This document shows positions 55,018-64,000 of a stretch of 64,000 nucleotides of DNA, piece by piece. The number at the start of each line of letters is the position of its first letter. Within the stretch, counting starts at the first letter, position 1. Made by a program: the position numbers and the translations under genes. Source of the DNA: Symbiodinium natans (Eukaryota > Sar > Dinophyceae > Suessiales > Symbiodiniaceae); assembly GCA_905221605.1 (NCBI GenBank), contig CAJNDS010002779.1:357177-421176 (forward strand). The letters are read 5' to 3'. Below the pieces are notes generated by a model. The model saw only the letters and a program-made list of their open reading frames with translations, ran no database searches and was not told where the DNA came from.

Positions 55018-55405
55018 CAGAGTCCTGCAGGCAGGTAATCGCGTCTATTTCCATGTCCGAGCCCGAAGGCTGGCGCGGAGAACGACCTTTCCCCGCTTTC
55101 TGGCGGCGACCCCCGCTCAAAGCCCACCAGGCCCGATTAGCGGATACAAGTCTCACGTTGCTTTTGCCTTTGTACAACCTAGACCCGGTTTTGTAGAGAT
55201 ACGTTCTCCATCCTTTCTCCACCGCCGCCCAGGGACTAATGGCGTTAAACGTCACCTCCGCAACGAGAACCTCAGTCAAAAGAAGGCTACAATCACCGAA
55301 AACGACCTCTAAGTCGACGACGCCCGATACGGGGATCTTCCCCCCTGAAGCGTTGTACAGAGTGACCTCTCTCTCGTGCTTCTTGACCACAAACGTCTCT
55401 CGGTT
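54930..55405 (-). pseudogene. Retropepsin remnant without visible active site
   Basis: The frame contains TLYNASGGKIPVSGVVDLEV, FNAISPWAAVEKGWRTYLY and LVSANRAWWAL, like the second half of retroelement aspartic proteases in dinoflagellates. No D-(S/T)-G active-site triad is seen between gag and this segment, so the N-terminal half is deleted or altered. At about 55.01 kb the coding sense passes to the next frame. Confidence 0.55.
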
Positions 55406-57167
55406 CTAGCTGAAAGCTGGCGCAGATGCGCTCTACATCCCCTGCAGTCAAAGAGTTGCTAACAGGTCCCAAACGTTGCTTGTCGAGTGAAAAACCTACC
55501 CTACGCTCAGACGACTCAGAAAGGCTCAGTTCAGGACTTCGTTGGGCAAAGCGCATCGCCATCACACTCTGTGTCGGCTCTGCTTCCGCCTCGGACTCTG
55601 GTTCTCCCATAGCCCGGGCGCGGTTCTTCTTCTTCTGCTTCTTTCCTTTGCCCTTTCCTTCGCCTTTCTTTCCTTTTGCACCCTTCTCTCCCTTGGAGGT
55701 GGGCTTTCCTTTCGGCGTCGGAGAGCGAGGCGTGCCCTTCGGAGTGGGCGACCTTTGTCCTTTAGGGCCACCAGTGCCCTTTCCACTCTTCGACTCTCCC
55801 TGGCCGCCCTTGCCGCCTTTGCCGCCTTGCTCACCAGCCTCACGCTGTCGTGACCAGCAATCCTTTGCCACATGACCATGCTTGCCGCAATGGTCGCAAA
55901 GCTTGCCGTCCATTCCACGGTTTGCTGCAGTCGGCACGTCGCACATCCTCAGCTGTTCTTCGAAATACTTGAGGCTCTTTGTGAGCTCACTCCAGCTGTT
56001 GGCGTTGCCGTGCAGCGCCACGTACTGTCTCGCCGGATGCGAAACGGCCTGTAGCAGGATGGAACAGCGATCTGCTTCTGAGAGCTTCAACTCGGGGAAG
56101 TTGCTCAACTTGATCTCCGCCTTGGCGATTTCGTCCTCCAAGTGTCTGATGATGTCCATGGGCTTTTTGAGCCCCGAACACTGTGCATGCAACTTCATGC
56201 AACCGTCTCTCACGTAGACGGCTTCCATTCGAGACACAATGGAGTAGTTCAGGTGCAAGGTGCGAACTGCCTCGTAGCCGGTAGCAGACATGCTCTGCCT
56301 TTTGCTACAGCTTCGAAGTAACTCCAAACCACGCTCCCACTTCGCCAAGCTCTGCGAAAGCAGGTAAAACAACTTCGCCGACCGAGCTGCAGTGTCAGGA
56401 GGCAAACGGTCCTGTCGGATCTCTTCCTTGACACTGATGCAGAGGCGAATCTCGTTCACATAGGCCTCGTCTTGCAAGGCCAACCATGAACTCATCGTCT
56501 CCAGGAAGCCGTGCCATGCCTCAATCTCTCGCATTCTGTCTCTACCCATCTCCTGGTGGGCTATGACAGGTAGCTGTGGAAGGTACTTGTCGGCACGGTT
56601 GGAAACATATCCACCAGATGAACTTCCAGTATCTTTAAGCCTTGAGGAAGGAAGAGAACTCCCTGCGGACGAGGTCGCGGCGAGGAACGGGTCACTCGGT
56701 GCAGATGCCGCCGCGGCTTCGGCCTTGGCTTGAGCCTCAGCAGCTGCAAGTTCGGCATCGTTCCTTCTCTTCTCTTCACTGTCCATGCGACGAAGCATGG
56801 TGGCCACAAGCTGTTGGTTCTGCTCCAACTGCTTCCGGTACTGGTCCATCATGGCTTCCTGCTGTCTCTGCTGTTGCTGCATCACTCGCAGCATCTCAAC
56901 CACCAAACTCTCTCCCACAGAACCACCACCAGGAGCAGTGGCTGGCTGTGAACTAGTCGCTGGCGTGGAAGTCGGAACTCCTTGAGCTCCAAAGGCAGCA
57001 AAGGGGTTCGGTGGCTGTCCTACCGGATTCTCACCGGTTCCAAACAGCAAAGCTTCCTCCTCGGGTGTGTTGTCAGGGACAGGAACTTCTTCAGCGGTCA
57101 ACGGTACATGCACCGGGGAACCCTGCGGGCTTCCATGCACACTTCCGCCTTGCTCAGGAGCCGCCAT
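55293..57167 (-). CDS. Gag-like protein with zinc knuckle
   Basis: Good start context (GCCATGGCGG). About the first 620 residues are open. Residues 1-85 are Pro/Ser/Gly-rich. About 88-155 form a Gln-rich coiled coil. About 195-415 are the helical Gag core. The zinc knuckle CDHCGKHGHVAKDC at 424-437 matches C-x2-C-x4-H-x4-C and binds nucleic acid. A Lys/Gly/Pro-rich tail with a PTPKG repeat follows. The last 30 or so codons are in the wrong frame: near 55405 the protein-like reading passes to the next frame (RETFVVKKHEREVTLYNASG). Confidence 0.82.
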   Translation of the reverse strand: MAAPEQGGSVHGSPQGSPVHVPLTAEEVPVPDNTPEEEALLFGTGENPVGQPPNPFAAFGAQGVPTSTPATSSQPATAPGGGSVGESLVVEMLRVMQQQQRQQEAMMDQYRKQLEQNQQLVATMLRRMDSEEKRRNDAELAAAEAQAKAEAAAASAPSDPFLAATSSAGSSLPSSRLKDTGSSSGGYVSNRADKYLPQLPVIAHQEMGRDRMREIEAWHGFLETMSSWLALQDEAYVNEIRLCISVKEEIRQDRLPPDTAARSAKLFYLLSQSLAKWERGLELLRSCSKRQSMSATGYEAVRTLHLNYSIVSRMEAVYVRDGCMKLHAQCSGLKKPMDIIRHLEDEIAKAEIKLSNFPELKLSEADRCSILLQAVSHPARQYVALHGNANSWSELTKSLKYFEEQLRMCDVPTAANRGMDGKLCDHCGKHGHVAKDCWSRQREAGEQGGKGGKGGQGESKSGKGTGGPKGQRSPTPKGTPRSPTPKGKPTSKGEKGAKGKKGEGKGKGKKQKKKNRARAMGEPESEAEAEPTQSVMAMRFAQRSPELSLSESSERRVGFSLDKQRLGPVSNSLTAGDVERICASFQLEPRDVCGQEARERGHSVQRFRGEDPRIGRRRLRGRFR

Positions 57168-57255
57168 GGCGTGGAGGTACTTAACACAGGCGCTGGAGTC
57201 ACTCTCAGTGCTCCGCTACCATGTGAAAAGCAGAGCTCGCGCAGCTGTCTCTTTT

Positions 57256-57576
57256 TCACTTCGCACTTGAGCCAAACACCAAAGTGGTCGGGGCGTCACC
57301 ACCAGCCCTAGGACCGCTATCCCTGATAGTAGAGGAAAAATCTTTTTCACCTAAACTATTTACACTACCCTGGAATGCCCTCGTAGACTCAGTCTTCGGA
57401 GTAGAGGATGAAGAACCCAGTGCCGCCTCCATTTCCAGCTCATTGCCCGAAGGAGACCCGACCACCTCGTCACTCTTCATCTTTTCACTTACACCCGGCA
57501 ATGTCCACTTGCTTTCCTGCGTATCCAGGCAGTAATAATATTGTCTCCCATCTTCATGGAGGTGCCATTCCCACAT
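57256..57576 (-). CDS. Short WW-domain frame upstream of gag
   Basis: From an ATG at 57576 the frame reads MWEWHLHEDGRQYYYCLDTQ and ESKWTLPG, with the two Trp, the GRQYY turn and the terminal Pro of a WW domain (proline-motif binding). A Ser/Thr-rich tail follows, and the frame stops 88 bases before the gag start. Upstream the frame is open to 57624 without an ATG, so it may be the end of an exon. It could be part of the retroelement, a captured host domain, or an unrelated gene fragment. Confidence 0.5.
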   Translation of the reverse strand: MWEWHLHEDGRQYYYCLDTQESKWTLPGVSEKMKSDEVVGSPSGNELEMEAALGSSSSTPKTESTRAFQGSVNSLGEKDFSSTIRDSGPRAGGDAPTTLVFGSSAK

Positions 57577-58439
57577 TGTGCCATCACACGCTTGGATCAG
57601 ATGCTCATCTTTCCGATTCAGCAAGTTTCAGTTCTTGCAGCAAGCTCTCTCCAAGAGCTAAGGGCTCCAAAATGCTACGAATTCCATCTCAACTTTGTTC
57701 TACAAAGGAAGTAAAGCAAAAGAGCAATGCAACTGCTTTGGTCTACACCTCGGGGACTTCAGGTCACTTCCGAACAGCAAAACAGCGAAGCTTCAGAGTC
57801 CACTCTGCACTCCTACTCCCATCCCACACGTCCAACTGGCAACGAACGAAGTGGCGGGGACACGGAGTGAGTTGCAACAAGACAGAACCTCAGAGTTCTG
57901 ACACGCACTTCTTCACTACTGCTCTCCAGCAGTTCCCAGTGCTTCAAAACTCATCCTAGGCCATGCCAACAAGACAAGACATGTGTCGCAGTCAACCCAA
58001 ACATGCTTATGCCAAGACATGCAGCAGAAAAACTCTCATGCTTCTCTCTGTATGGTCAAACACCACATGGCACCAACTGGGCAAACACGACAAGTGAATT
58101 TTTCACACAACTCCGGAAGCCCCCCACCCCCCGACGACTGCAGACTAAAAACACATCTTGCAAACTGCAAAGATGTTTGTCCACGGCAGCAAGGTCATTC
58201 ACTCTGCGGACAGCTTTCATGATGAGCTTGTGCAAATGTCTAGCGAGCAGTATCGCTCGTTCCAGTGCATTTGGACGGGGAAGGTGGGTGTTTGTTAGTT
58301 TGTGCGCTTCCCTGGTTAGTGAGCAAGAACGCTAGGAAAGTGCTTTGCGCCTGGCCTTTGTCTGCTAGTAGAGCAAGAACGCGCAAAGGTTAGGCTTTCG
58401 AATAACTGTCCGACCCAGCAGCAAGCCTGCTTCTCCCTC
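57577..58439. other. Stretch upstream of the retroelement
   Basis: No supportable gene. It contains the fourth CATGCCA island (57960-58025) and no recognisable long terminal repeat. Confidence 0.4.
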
Positions 58440-58800
58440 TTGTGCAGCGTATCAAGGTGTACAGGCCCCTCCGGGTCAGGCGTGCTTGCAGGTGCCCGCG
58501 CAGGCTTAAGGCGCACAGGCTCTGGGTTAGACGTGCTTGCAAGTGCCTGCAAATGCACAGACTAGGCTCCACCGGTTCAAGCATGCTTGCAAATGCCCCC
58601 TTTTGCAAGGTGCACAGGCTGTGCCAGCAAAGGCACAGACTTAAGGTGCACAGGGCCCTTCCCGCACAGGTGCACAGGCCTTTCCGGGTCAGACGTGCTT
58701 AAGGTGCCAGCAGGCACAGGTCAAGGTGTACAGGCCCTTCTGACTTAGGCGTGCTTGCAGGTGCCCACACACTCTATCAAGGTGCAAAGCTTCTCCAGGT
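58440..58800 (+). repeat. Degenerate minisatellite, unit about 40-60 bp
   Basis: About eight units built on AAGGTGTACAGGCCC, CTCCGGGTCAGGCGTGCTTG and CAGGTGCC, with gaps. Starts near 58450, 58505, 58560, 58608, 58645, 58670, 58720 and 58780. Confidence 0.85.
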
Positions 58801-59390
58801 CAGGTGTGCCTTCTTAGATCGTCCCTGTTGCAACACAGATCCAAGTTTAGCAGATACTACGGCTCTCATTGCAGCATGGACCATCGTGGGTCTATTGCCA
58901 GGCGTCCAGGTTTAACAGAGTGCAGCACAACCCCGTGGGTCTTGTGCCGGGTTCCAGGTTTAGTAGATGTCAAAAGAGGGAAAAATCTTAAAGCCTGCAG
59001 AGGACTTAAGTTCTTAACAGTTGGTACAAGCGTGTCGGACAGCTGAGATGTCGTGTTAGATTACATCTGCTTGAAATGCTTTCTTACCTCCACTTCCCAA
59101 TTATGCACCGCCGTCTTGTTGATAAGCCTGGCGGACTTGTCTGTGTGCAGCTCTGTGCGTGGTGGCAGTTGCCAGGTGTGCAGGTTTTGCATTTGTTAGG
59201 TTTGCTTAGGTTTCTGGTCTGCCCTTGGAAGCAGCAGAAAGGAAAATTGCAAACCTGAAGTGCATCGGTTTTAGAACTCTGCATAAAGTACAAGAGCAAA
59301 CCTGAAGCCTATGGGCCCACAAGACCTGGAAGCAGCAGATAAATTGCAAACCTTGAGCCAATGGGTCTCCGGGGCTGGGCCCGCCCCCTT
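58801..59390. other. No gene seen
   Basis: Two related segments (TCCAGGTTTAACAGAGTGCA near 58907 and TTCCAGGTTTAGTAGATG near 58950) and short CCTGAAGC.TATGGGC-type duplications near 59290-59360. Otherwise unremarkable. Confidence 0.4.
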
Positions 59391-59394
59391 TGTA

Positions 59395-60371
59395 CAAAGG
59401 AGGGCTTGAAGGCAGGGTCGGTTTGAAGGGGGGCTTAAAGGGGGGCTGGAAGGGAAGCTTCAAGGAAGACTTTAAGGGGGCTTCAAGGGAAGCTTTAAGG
59501 GGGGCTTTAAGGGGGACTTCAAGGGGGACTTGAAGAAGGGCTTCAAAGGAAAGCTTTACAGAAAGGCTTCAAGAAGGGCCTCCACACCTCTGATTTTGGA
59601 ACAATGAAAAACAAAAACAAAACAAGATTTTAGAAGGGTGGAATTTAAACGAAAATCCTTCTCTCTTCTTTCTTGATTTTTCAAATAACAAAATACAAAA
59701 AACAAAAAAATTCAAGGGGCGTAGAATTTAAAATAACTTCCGTTCTCTCTCTTCTCAAATAATAAAATACAAAAAACAAAAAAGATTTGGAGGTGGAATT
59801 TAGAATGTTCCCTTCCCTACATCAAGTAAATGGGAAGGGCTGCGCCCCCGCCCCACGCTCCCGCTCTTTACTTCCAAAAAGTTTCCACTCCTCTGATTCT
59901 TAAACAATGAAAGACAAAAACAAAAGAAGACTTACTTTGTGGGCAACCATTCAGACAATAGGGCAAGGTCACGGCGTCGGTCCAATTAACCAACACGGAC
60001 TTCTCTAGAAAGTTCAAATTGCCTTTTAGCTCAAGCCACACACCAAATCGTGCAACTTTTAGTGCATTGCGCTAGCTTTACTTTTGAAGATGAGGTGAAC
60101 AATACATTGCTTTCATAGAGCAATACATTTTGACGCAGCTTAACTTCACAATGCACTTTAAGGGAGATGGAATTTAACCAAAATCCTCTCTTTTCTCCTC
60201 TGATTTTTCGAAGCCCCCTTGAAGCCCCCTTAAAGCCCCCTTTAAAGCCCCCCTTTAAAGCCCCCCTTCAAGCCCCCTTCAAGCCCCCCTTAAAGCTTGA
60301 AGCCCCTTGAAGGTTCCCCCTTAAAGCCCCCTTCAACAAAGGTCAAAGCGCCCCCCCTTCAAGGTGGACCC
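59395..60371. repeat. Long imperfect foldback of GGGGCTTNAAG repeats
   Basis: 59395-59577 is a run of GGGGGCTTTAAGG or GGGGGCTTCAAGG units. 60205-60371 is the complementary run CCTTAAAGCCCCC or CCTTCAAGCCCCC. Between them lies A/T-rich DNA with a tandem unit of about 110 bases (GGTGGAATTTA, CTCTCTCTTCTC, AATACAAAAAACAAAAAA; about three copies at 59630-59820). The layout is that of a foldback transposon or a hairpin-forming locus. No transposase frame is present. Confidence 0.7.
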
Positions 60372-61841
60372 TTCAAGGGGAACCCTTAAAGCCGTCTCCG
60401 GACTGGAAGCAGAAAGATCTTGGAGCGCTGCTTGCAAGAGGCCATATTGTTACAGCCCCGCGCAGCGGCCGATTTTTAAGACGGCGCAAGAGCTCCAAAG
60501 GCTGCTGGCTGGCACTTGGGCAGTGTGCTTTCCAGGTGCCGAAGCGCAAGAGGCCTTAGAACTTGAAGTTCCGCGCAGCGGCCGATTTTTAAAGAGCACT
60601 TTAAGCAGGTTTACCCCGTGACTACACCTGATGCAGAACCCACAGCAAAGTGCTGCCTAGTTTTCTGACCTGCTGGAATGGGTTAAAGCAGCAGTTTCTC
60701 ACATCCCTTTTGGGCCTGCTGGCAAAGGTTCCAACAGCCGTTTTCTTTTGCAGTTCAAAAGCATTTGGCTCAAAGCAAGGCCCCTTGTTAGCTTGCTGTA
60801 TTCATTATCACGTGCTTGCAAATCTTAGGGGCGCTACAGCATATTGATCTGGCATACTATTATGCCAAATACCACGCTGGATAAAACCAGGCTGTTGGAT
60901 TCTATGGTTGAGTGGGTTTCTAACTTCTGGTCTGTTATGCAATTATCCGTCTTAAGCAGGGCTAATCACTTCTGGGCCTTCTAAGAAGTTTTAGGCAGTT
61001 TAAGAGGCTTACTGCTGGGCCTTTTAAAGAAGTTTTAGGCAGCAGTTTAAGAGATCCGATTACTCTAAGCCCTCCAGAAAAGGTTAAGACAACAGTTTAA
61101 CGCCCAATCACTTCTGGGCCTTAAACAGCAGTTTGAGACGGCAGATTTTTGCAACTGCAAAACCTGTTACAGAATGGGCAGTTTGCACAAGACGATACCA
61201 TCTCTGCTGCTCTTAGGTTCTGTGAGAGCCAACAGGCTTTTGATACGCCTTGCTTTTAGGTTCCAGGTTAATAAGCTTCAGGCTCAAAATTTTTCTTCCG
61301 AATTCCAGCAGGTCAACAAGCTTCAAGCTTAAGATCTTTCTTCCTGCTGCGGGGTCCGGAGAGCCCACAAGCTTTAGGTTTGCAACATCTGCTACTTACA
61401 CATCTCTGCTGCTCTTAAGCAAAAGCCGACTGGCTAAAAAGTTCAAGGCCGGCCCTATGGCTTAGCTACGTAAGAACGCCCGGACTTACACAGCGCAGAC
61501 TGCAGCAGAGTGTAGCCACACCAGCCTCTTATCCCAAAGCAATGCTGCACCACGTCGGCACAGACATTAAGCAAAAGTATGGAAAGGCCGTAAGGCAAGA
61601 AACGTCCAACATCTAAGCTGAACGCGTCCGTAATTAGACTTCATTGTGGTTGGCAAGAAAGTTGCAAGCACACTAAGTGCCAGAAAAAGGCGCCCTCCTT
61701 TCCCCGACGAGCGGGGGCAGAGGGCTGCTGAGTGAGTGGGGGTAGGTTCTCTCACCATGCTGGCTGGGCGTTAAGTTGTCTTGCAATAGGCCTCTGCGCG
61801 AGCGGTTGCTTCTTTGTAGTTATAACTTTTTTTTTCTTGCT
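60372..61841. other. Gene-free stretch with short repeats
   Basis: CCGCGCAGCGGCCGATTTTTAA occurs twice (about 60458 and 60570). 60955-61140 holds about four degenerate units of TTCTGGGCCTT...AAGAAGTTTTAGGCAG. 61240-61380 holds two or three units of AGCTTCA(G/A)GCT.AA.AT.TTTCTTCC. No gene can be supported. Confidence 0.5.
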
Positions 61842-62437
61842 ACAGGGGAGGCCCTCGCACGCGAAGCCAGAATTGTTGAGATTTTTCGACCCCAGATTTG
61901 GAGTCGCGCAAACTGGCAACTTTTGCAAACATGTGTGTGTACGCGATATTGCAAGGCCTCAGGCCTTCTGAGGCCTCCCGAACCCTCAGTCATGGGGTTT
62001 CGAAGCCTTCCGAGGCCTCCCGAGGCCTCACTCATGGGGTTTCGAGGCCTTTCGAGGCCTCACGAGGCCTCGACAAAATCCCAAAACCCCTTTACCTTGC
62101 AAGATTACGAGGCCTCGGGGACCCGGGCTTATAATACTATTAGAGGGGTCCCCGCAAGGCCTCGAGGCCCGGACGAACCCTGGCTGCCTTTCTTCATTCA
62201 TGTGAAAAGAATTTTAAGCCGCAGCTGGCTCCAAGTCCTCTTCATTCTCACTCTATTCAAAACATCACGACGGACCTCGAAGGGGCCTCGACCGCTGAAG
62301 ATGATCCTGCAAAAGCTATTCTTGCTGCCGCAAGTTTTAATTTCAGACTTCTCGACGGGCCTCAAATAAGGCCTCGATGATCCTGAGCTTTCAAAGATTT
62401 CGACGGGCGTGAGAAAGTCCTGAGAAGCCCTCTGCGT
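61842..62437 (+). repeat. 596-bp direct duplication, copy 1
   Basis: Collinear without indels with 63405-64000, offset 1,563 bases. I see one difference: CTCACGAGG here and CTCGCGAGG in copy 2, near 62062. It begins ACAGGGGAGGCCCTCGCA, preceded here by a T-run and CTTGC, which makes a good-looking 3' splice site. It is rich in the palindrome GAGGCCTC, and has an internal frame TTDLEGASTAEDDPAKAILA with protein-like composition and no recognised family. Confidence 0.95.
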
Positions 62438-63137
62438 GACATTGCAAGCTGATGTTGGTAGTTGGTAGTCTCCAGCGGGCAAGCAAACAAAATCGCGCCC
62501 TGTTCAACTGGAGGAGGCCTCGGAGGCTTGGAGCCTTCAGCAAAGTCTGAGGCTCGAAGATGATGTTGCGTGTAAGCCAAGTGAACGCTCCCAACCATTT
62601 AAACCTCAACATGCACCTCAATGGAGAAGACGAACTGACGTTCACAAGGCTTTCGCTGGCATCGGCCTTTCCCTATATCTTCTTCTTCATTGGGCGCATG
62701 GCAACTTAAGTTCCGGGCCGGCGCAGCACGCTTAAATACCTCCGCCGTCCAAAACCCAAGCCCGCCAAAGGTCTCATTCTGCAATGCCGAGCAGGCGACT
62801 CTGCGCAACCACAGAAGATGTCGTTGGTCAACTTCCCAGAGCTTGAAGCGTGACTCCTTTCCACAGGAAAAACCAACAGACCTGCAGCTCAGCGGGGCTG
62901 TCGGGCGACCCCACTTTCAGGCCCGGAAAACACAAGCAATTCTGGCTTCGCCAGGATGGGCCTCCACAGTTGCAGTTCTGCCTCACTGCAAGATTACAAA
63001 GACGCGCATGCAGCTGCTTCGGACAAGCCCCGTGCGCTTAGGATGACGCTGTCCAAAGTTACTGGAACAAGGGCAGGGGCGCAGCCCACGAGATCCGGTT
63101 GCACGGGCGCAAATTCGGGGCAAAAAACGGGGCCGTC
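62438..63137. other. Spacer between the two 596-bp copies
   Basis: No supportable gene. Frames on both strands are short and motif-free. Confidence 0.45.
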
Positions 63138-63265
63138 TCGCGGCCCCAAAAATGGGGCCGCGAAATGGACCCAGTTCCTGTAATACAATTTGAAATTAAA
63201 TATAGGGGTTGTGAAACCGCGACCCCAAAATTGGGGCCACCTGGCGGCCCCAATTTTGGGGCCGC
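63138..63265. repeat. Cluster of GGGGCC palindromes
   Basis: 63138-63163: arms TCGCGGCCCC and GGGGCCGCGA around AAAAAT. 63244-63265: arms GCGGCCCCAA and TTGGGGCCGC around TT. Between them, GACCCCAAAATTGGGGCC is a third partial palindrome. Strong cruciform potential. Confidence 0.9.
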
Positions 63266-63404
63266 GAATTCTTCTATTTTTAGGCTCATCTCATCTCGCG
63301 CTTTCCACTCGGGGCCCACAGACAAGTGCTCAAAGCGGAAACCTGAGAATCACGACCGCCGCAGGCAGCTTTCTGGTGGAAGAGATCACATGAGAGAAAC
63401 GTGC

Positions 63405-64000
63405 ACAGGGGAGGCCCTCGCACGCGAAGCCAGAATTGTTGAGATTTTTCGACCCCAGATTTGGAGTCGCGCAAACTGGCAACTTTTGCAAACATGTGTG
63501 TGTACGCGATATTGCAAGGCCTCAGGCCTTCTGAGGCCTCCCGAACCCTCAGTCATGGGGTTTCGAAGCCTTCCGAGGCCTCCCGAGGCCTCACTCATGG
63601 GGTTTCGAGGCCTTTCGAGGCCTCGCGAGGCCTCGACAAAATCCCAAAACCCCTTTACCTTGCAAGATTACGAGGCCTCGGGGACCCGGGCTTATAATAC
63701 TATTAGAGGGGTCCCCGCAAGGCCTCGAGGCCCGGACGAACCCTGGCTGCCTTTCTTCATTCATGTGAAAAGAATTTTAAGCCGCAGCTGGCTCCAAGTC
63801 CTCTTCATTCTCACTCTATTCAAAACATCACGACGGACCTCGAAGGGGCCTCGACCGCTGAAGATGATCCTGCAAAAGCTATTCTTGCTGCCGCAAGTTT
63901 TAATTTCAGACTTCTCGACGGGCCTCAAATAAGGCCTCGATGATCCTGAGCTTTCAAAGATTTCGACGGGCGTGAGAAAGTCCTGAGAAGCCCTCTGCGT
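63405..64000 (+). repeat. 596-bp direct duplication, copy 2 (runs off the window)
   Basis: Matches 61842-62437 to the last base of the window, so the true length is unknown. Its left flank (GAAACGTGC) differs from copy 1 immediately before ACAGGGG, so this is the exact duplication boundary. The pair could be a tandem unit of 1,563 bases, the terminal repeats of a small element, or duplicated exons. Confidence 0.95.

Larger units (their letters stand above)
50987..57167 (-). mobile_element. Decayed copia-like LTR retroelement lacking reverse transcriptase
   Basis: Order in transcript sense: gag with zinc knuckle, protease remnant, long linker, GAG-pre-integrase zinc motif and integrase core. 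Integrase before reverse transcriptase is the copia order. Coding is broken by frameshifts near 55.40, 55.01, 54.47-54.70, 53.20 and 51.45 kb. Sequence stops being recognisable at about 50.99 kb, just after the integrase Glu, and no reverse transcriptase or RNase H lies in the window. Long terminal repeats were not identified. Four islands rich in CATGCCA interrupt it. It is probably inactive. Confidence 0.8.

Noticed and set aside
61776-62369. 197-codon frame in the duplicated unit, repeated at 63.1-63.9 kb
   Set aside because: Its conservation follows from the near-identical DNA copies. Composition is dominated by GAGGCCTC palindromes and it lacks motifs. A different frame in the same unit looks more protein-like.

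Overview
The window looks like nuclear DNA of a dinoflagellate, most likely a Symbiodiniaceae-type genome. The signs are many interstitial TTTAGGG (plant-type telomere) tracts, protein-coding genes cut into short exons whose introns begin with GT, GC or once GA and end in AG, a decayed copia-like retroelement, short matches to the dinoflagellate spliced leader, and very low gene density. No rRNA, tRNA, CRISPR array or bacterial operon was found. All coding assignments come from reading the sequence by eye; no search was run.

Layout. 1-26.5 kb is almost gene-free: a 1-kb segmental duplication (3.3 and 9.1 kb), microsatellites, small telomeric tracts, two copies of a roughly 100-bp inverted-repeat element, and a pair of G-run/C-run foldbacks. 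26.5-43.2 kb on the minus strand is one long multi-exon gene that I could thread with phase-consistent splice sites. It encodes about 34 beta-helix repeats, a Cys-rich region, three membrane segments, and a cytosolic domain carrying the VSHSWG, YWIC..ANNQ, VLD and TR.WCLFE motifs, ending at a TAG at 26,515. Its 5-kb penultimate-region intron (27.5-32.6 kb) is packed with telomeric arrays, a 31-bp minisatellite and dispersed repeats. 43.7-48.0 kb (minus) holds further convincing exons of unknown function, either a second gene or the 5' part of the same one. 48.2-49.4 kb (minus) is an intronless nucleotidyltransferase. 51.0-57.6 kb (minus) is a frameshifted copia-like element with gag, a protease remnant and integrase, but no reverse transcriptase. 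58.4-64 kb is repeats: a minisatellite, a long imperfect foldback, GGGGCC palindromes, and a 596-bp direct duplication that runs off the end of the window.

How the genes fit together. The most interesting locus is the 26.5-43.2 kb gene. It has the layout of a pattern-recognition receptor (extracellular solenoid, Cys-rich neck, membrane anchor, cytosolic signalling-type domain), but with a right-handed beta-helix in place of leucine-rich repeats. The odd number of membrane segments and the placement of basic residues fit an outside N-terminus and an inside C-terminus. Function is inferred, not shown. All recognisable genes, including the retroelement, read on the minus strand, which fits the one-directional gene clusters of dinoflagellates.
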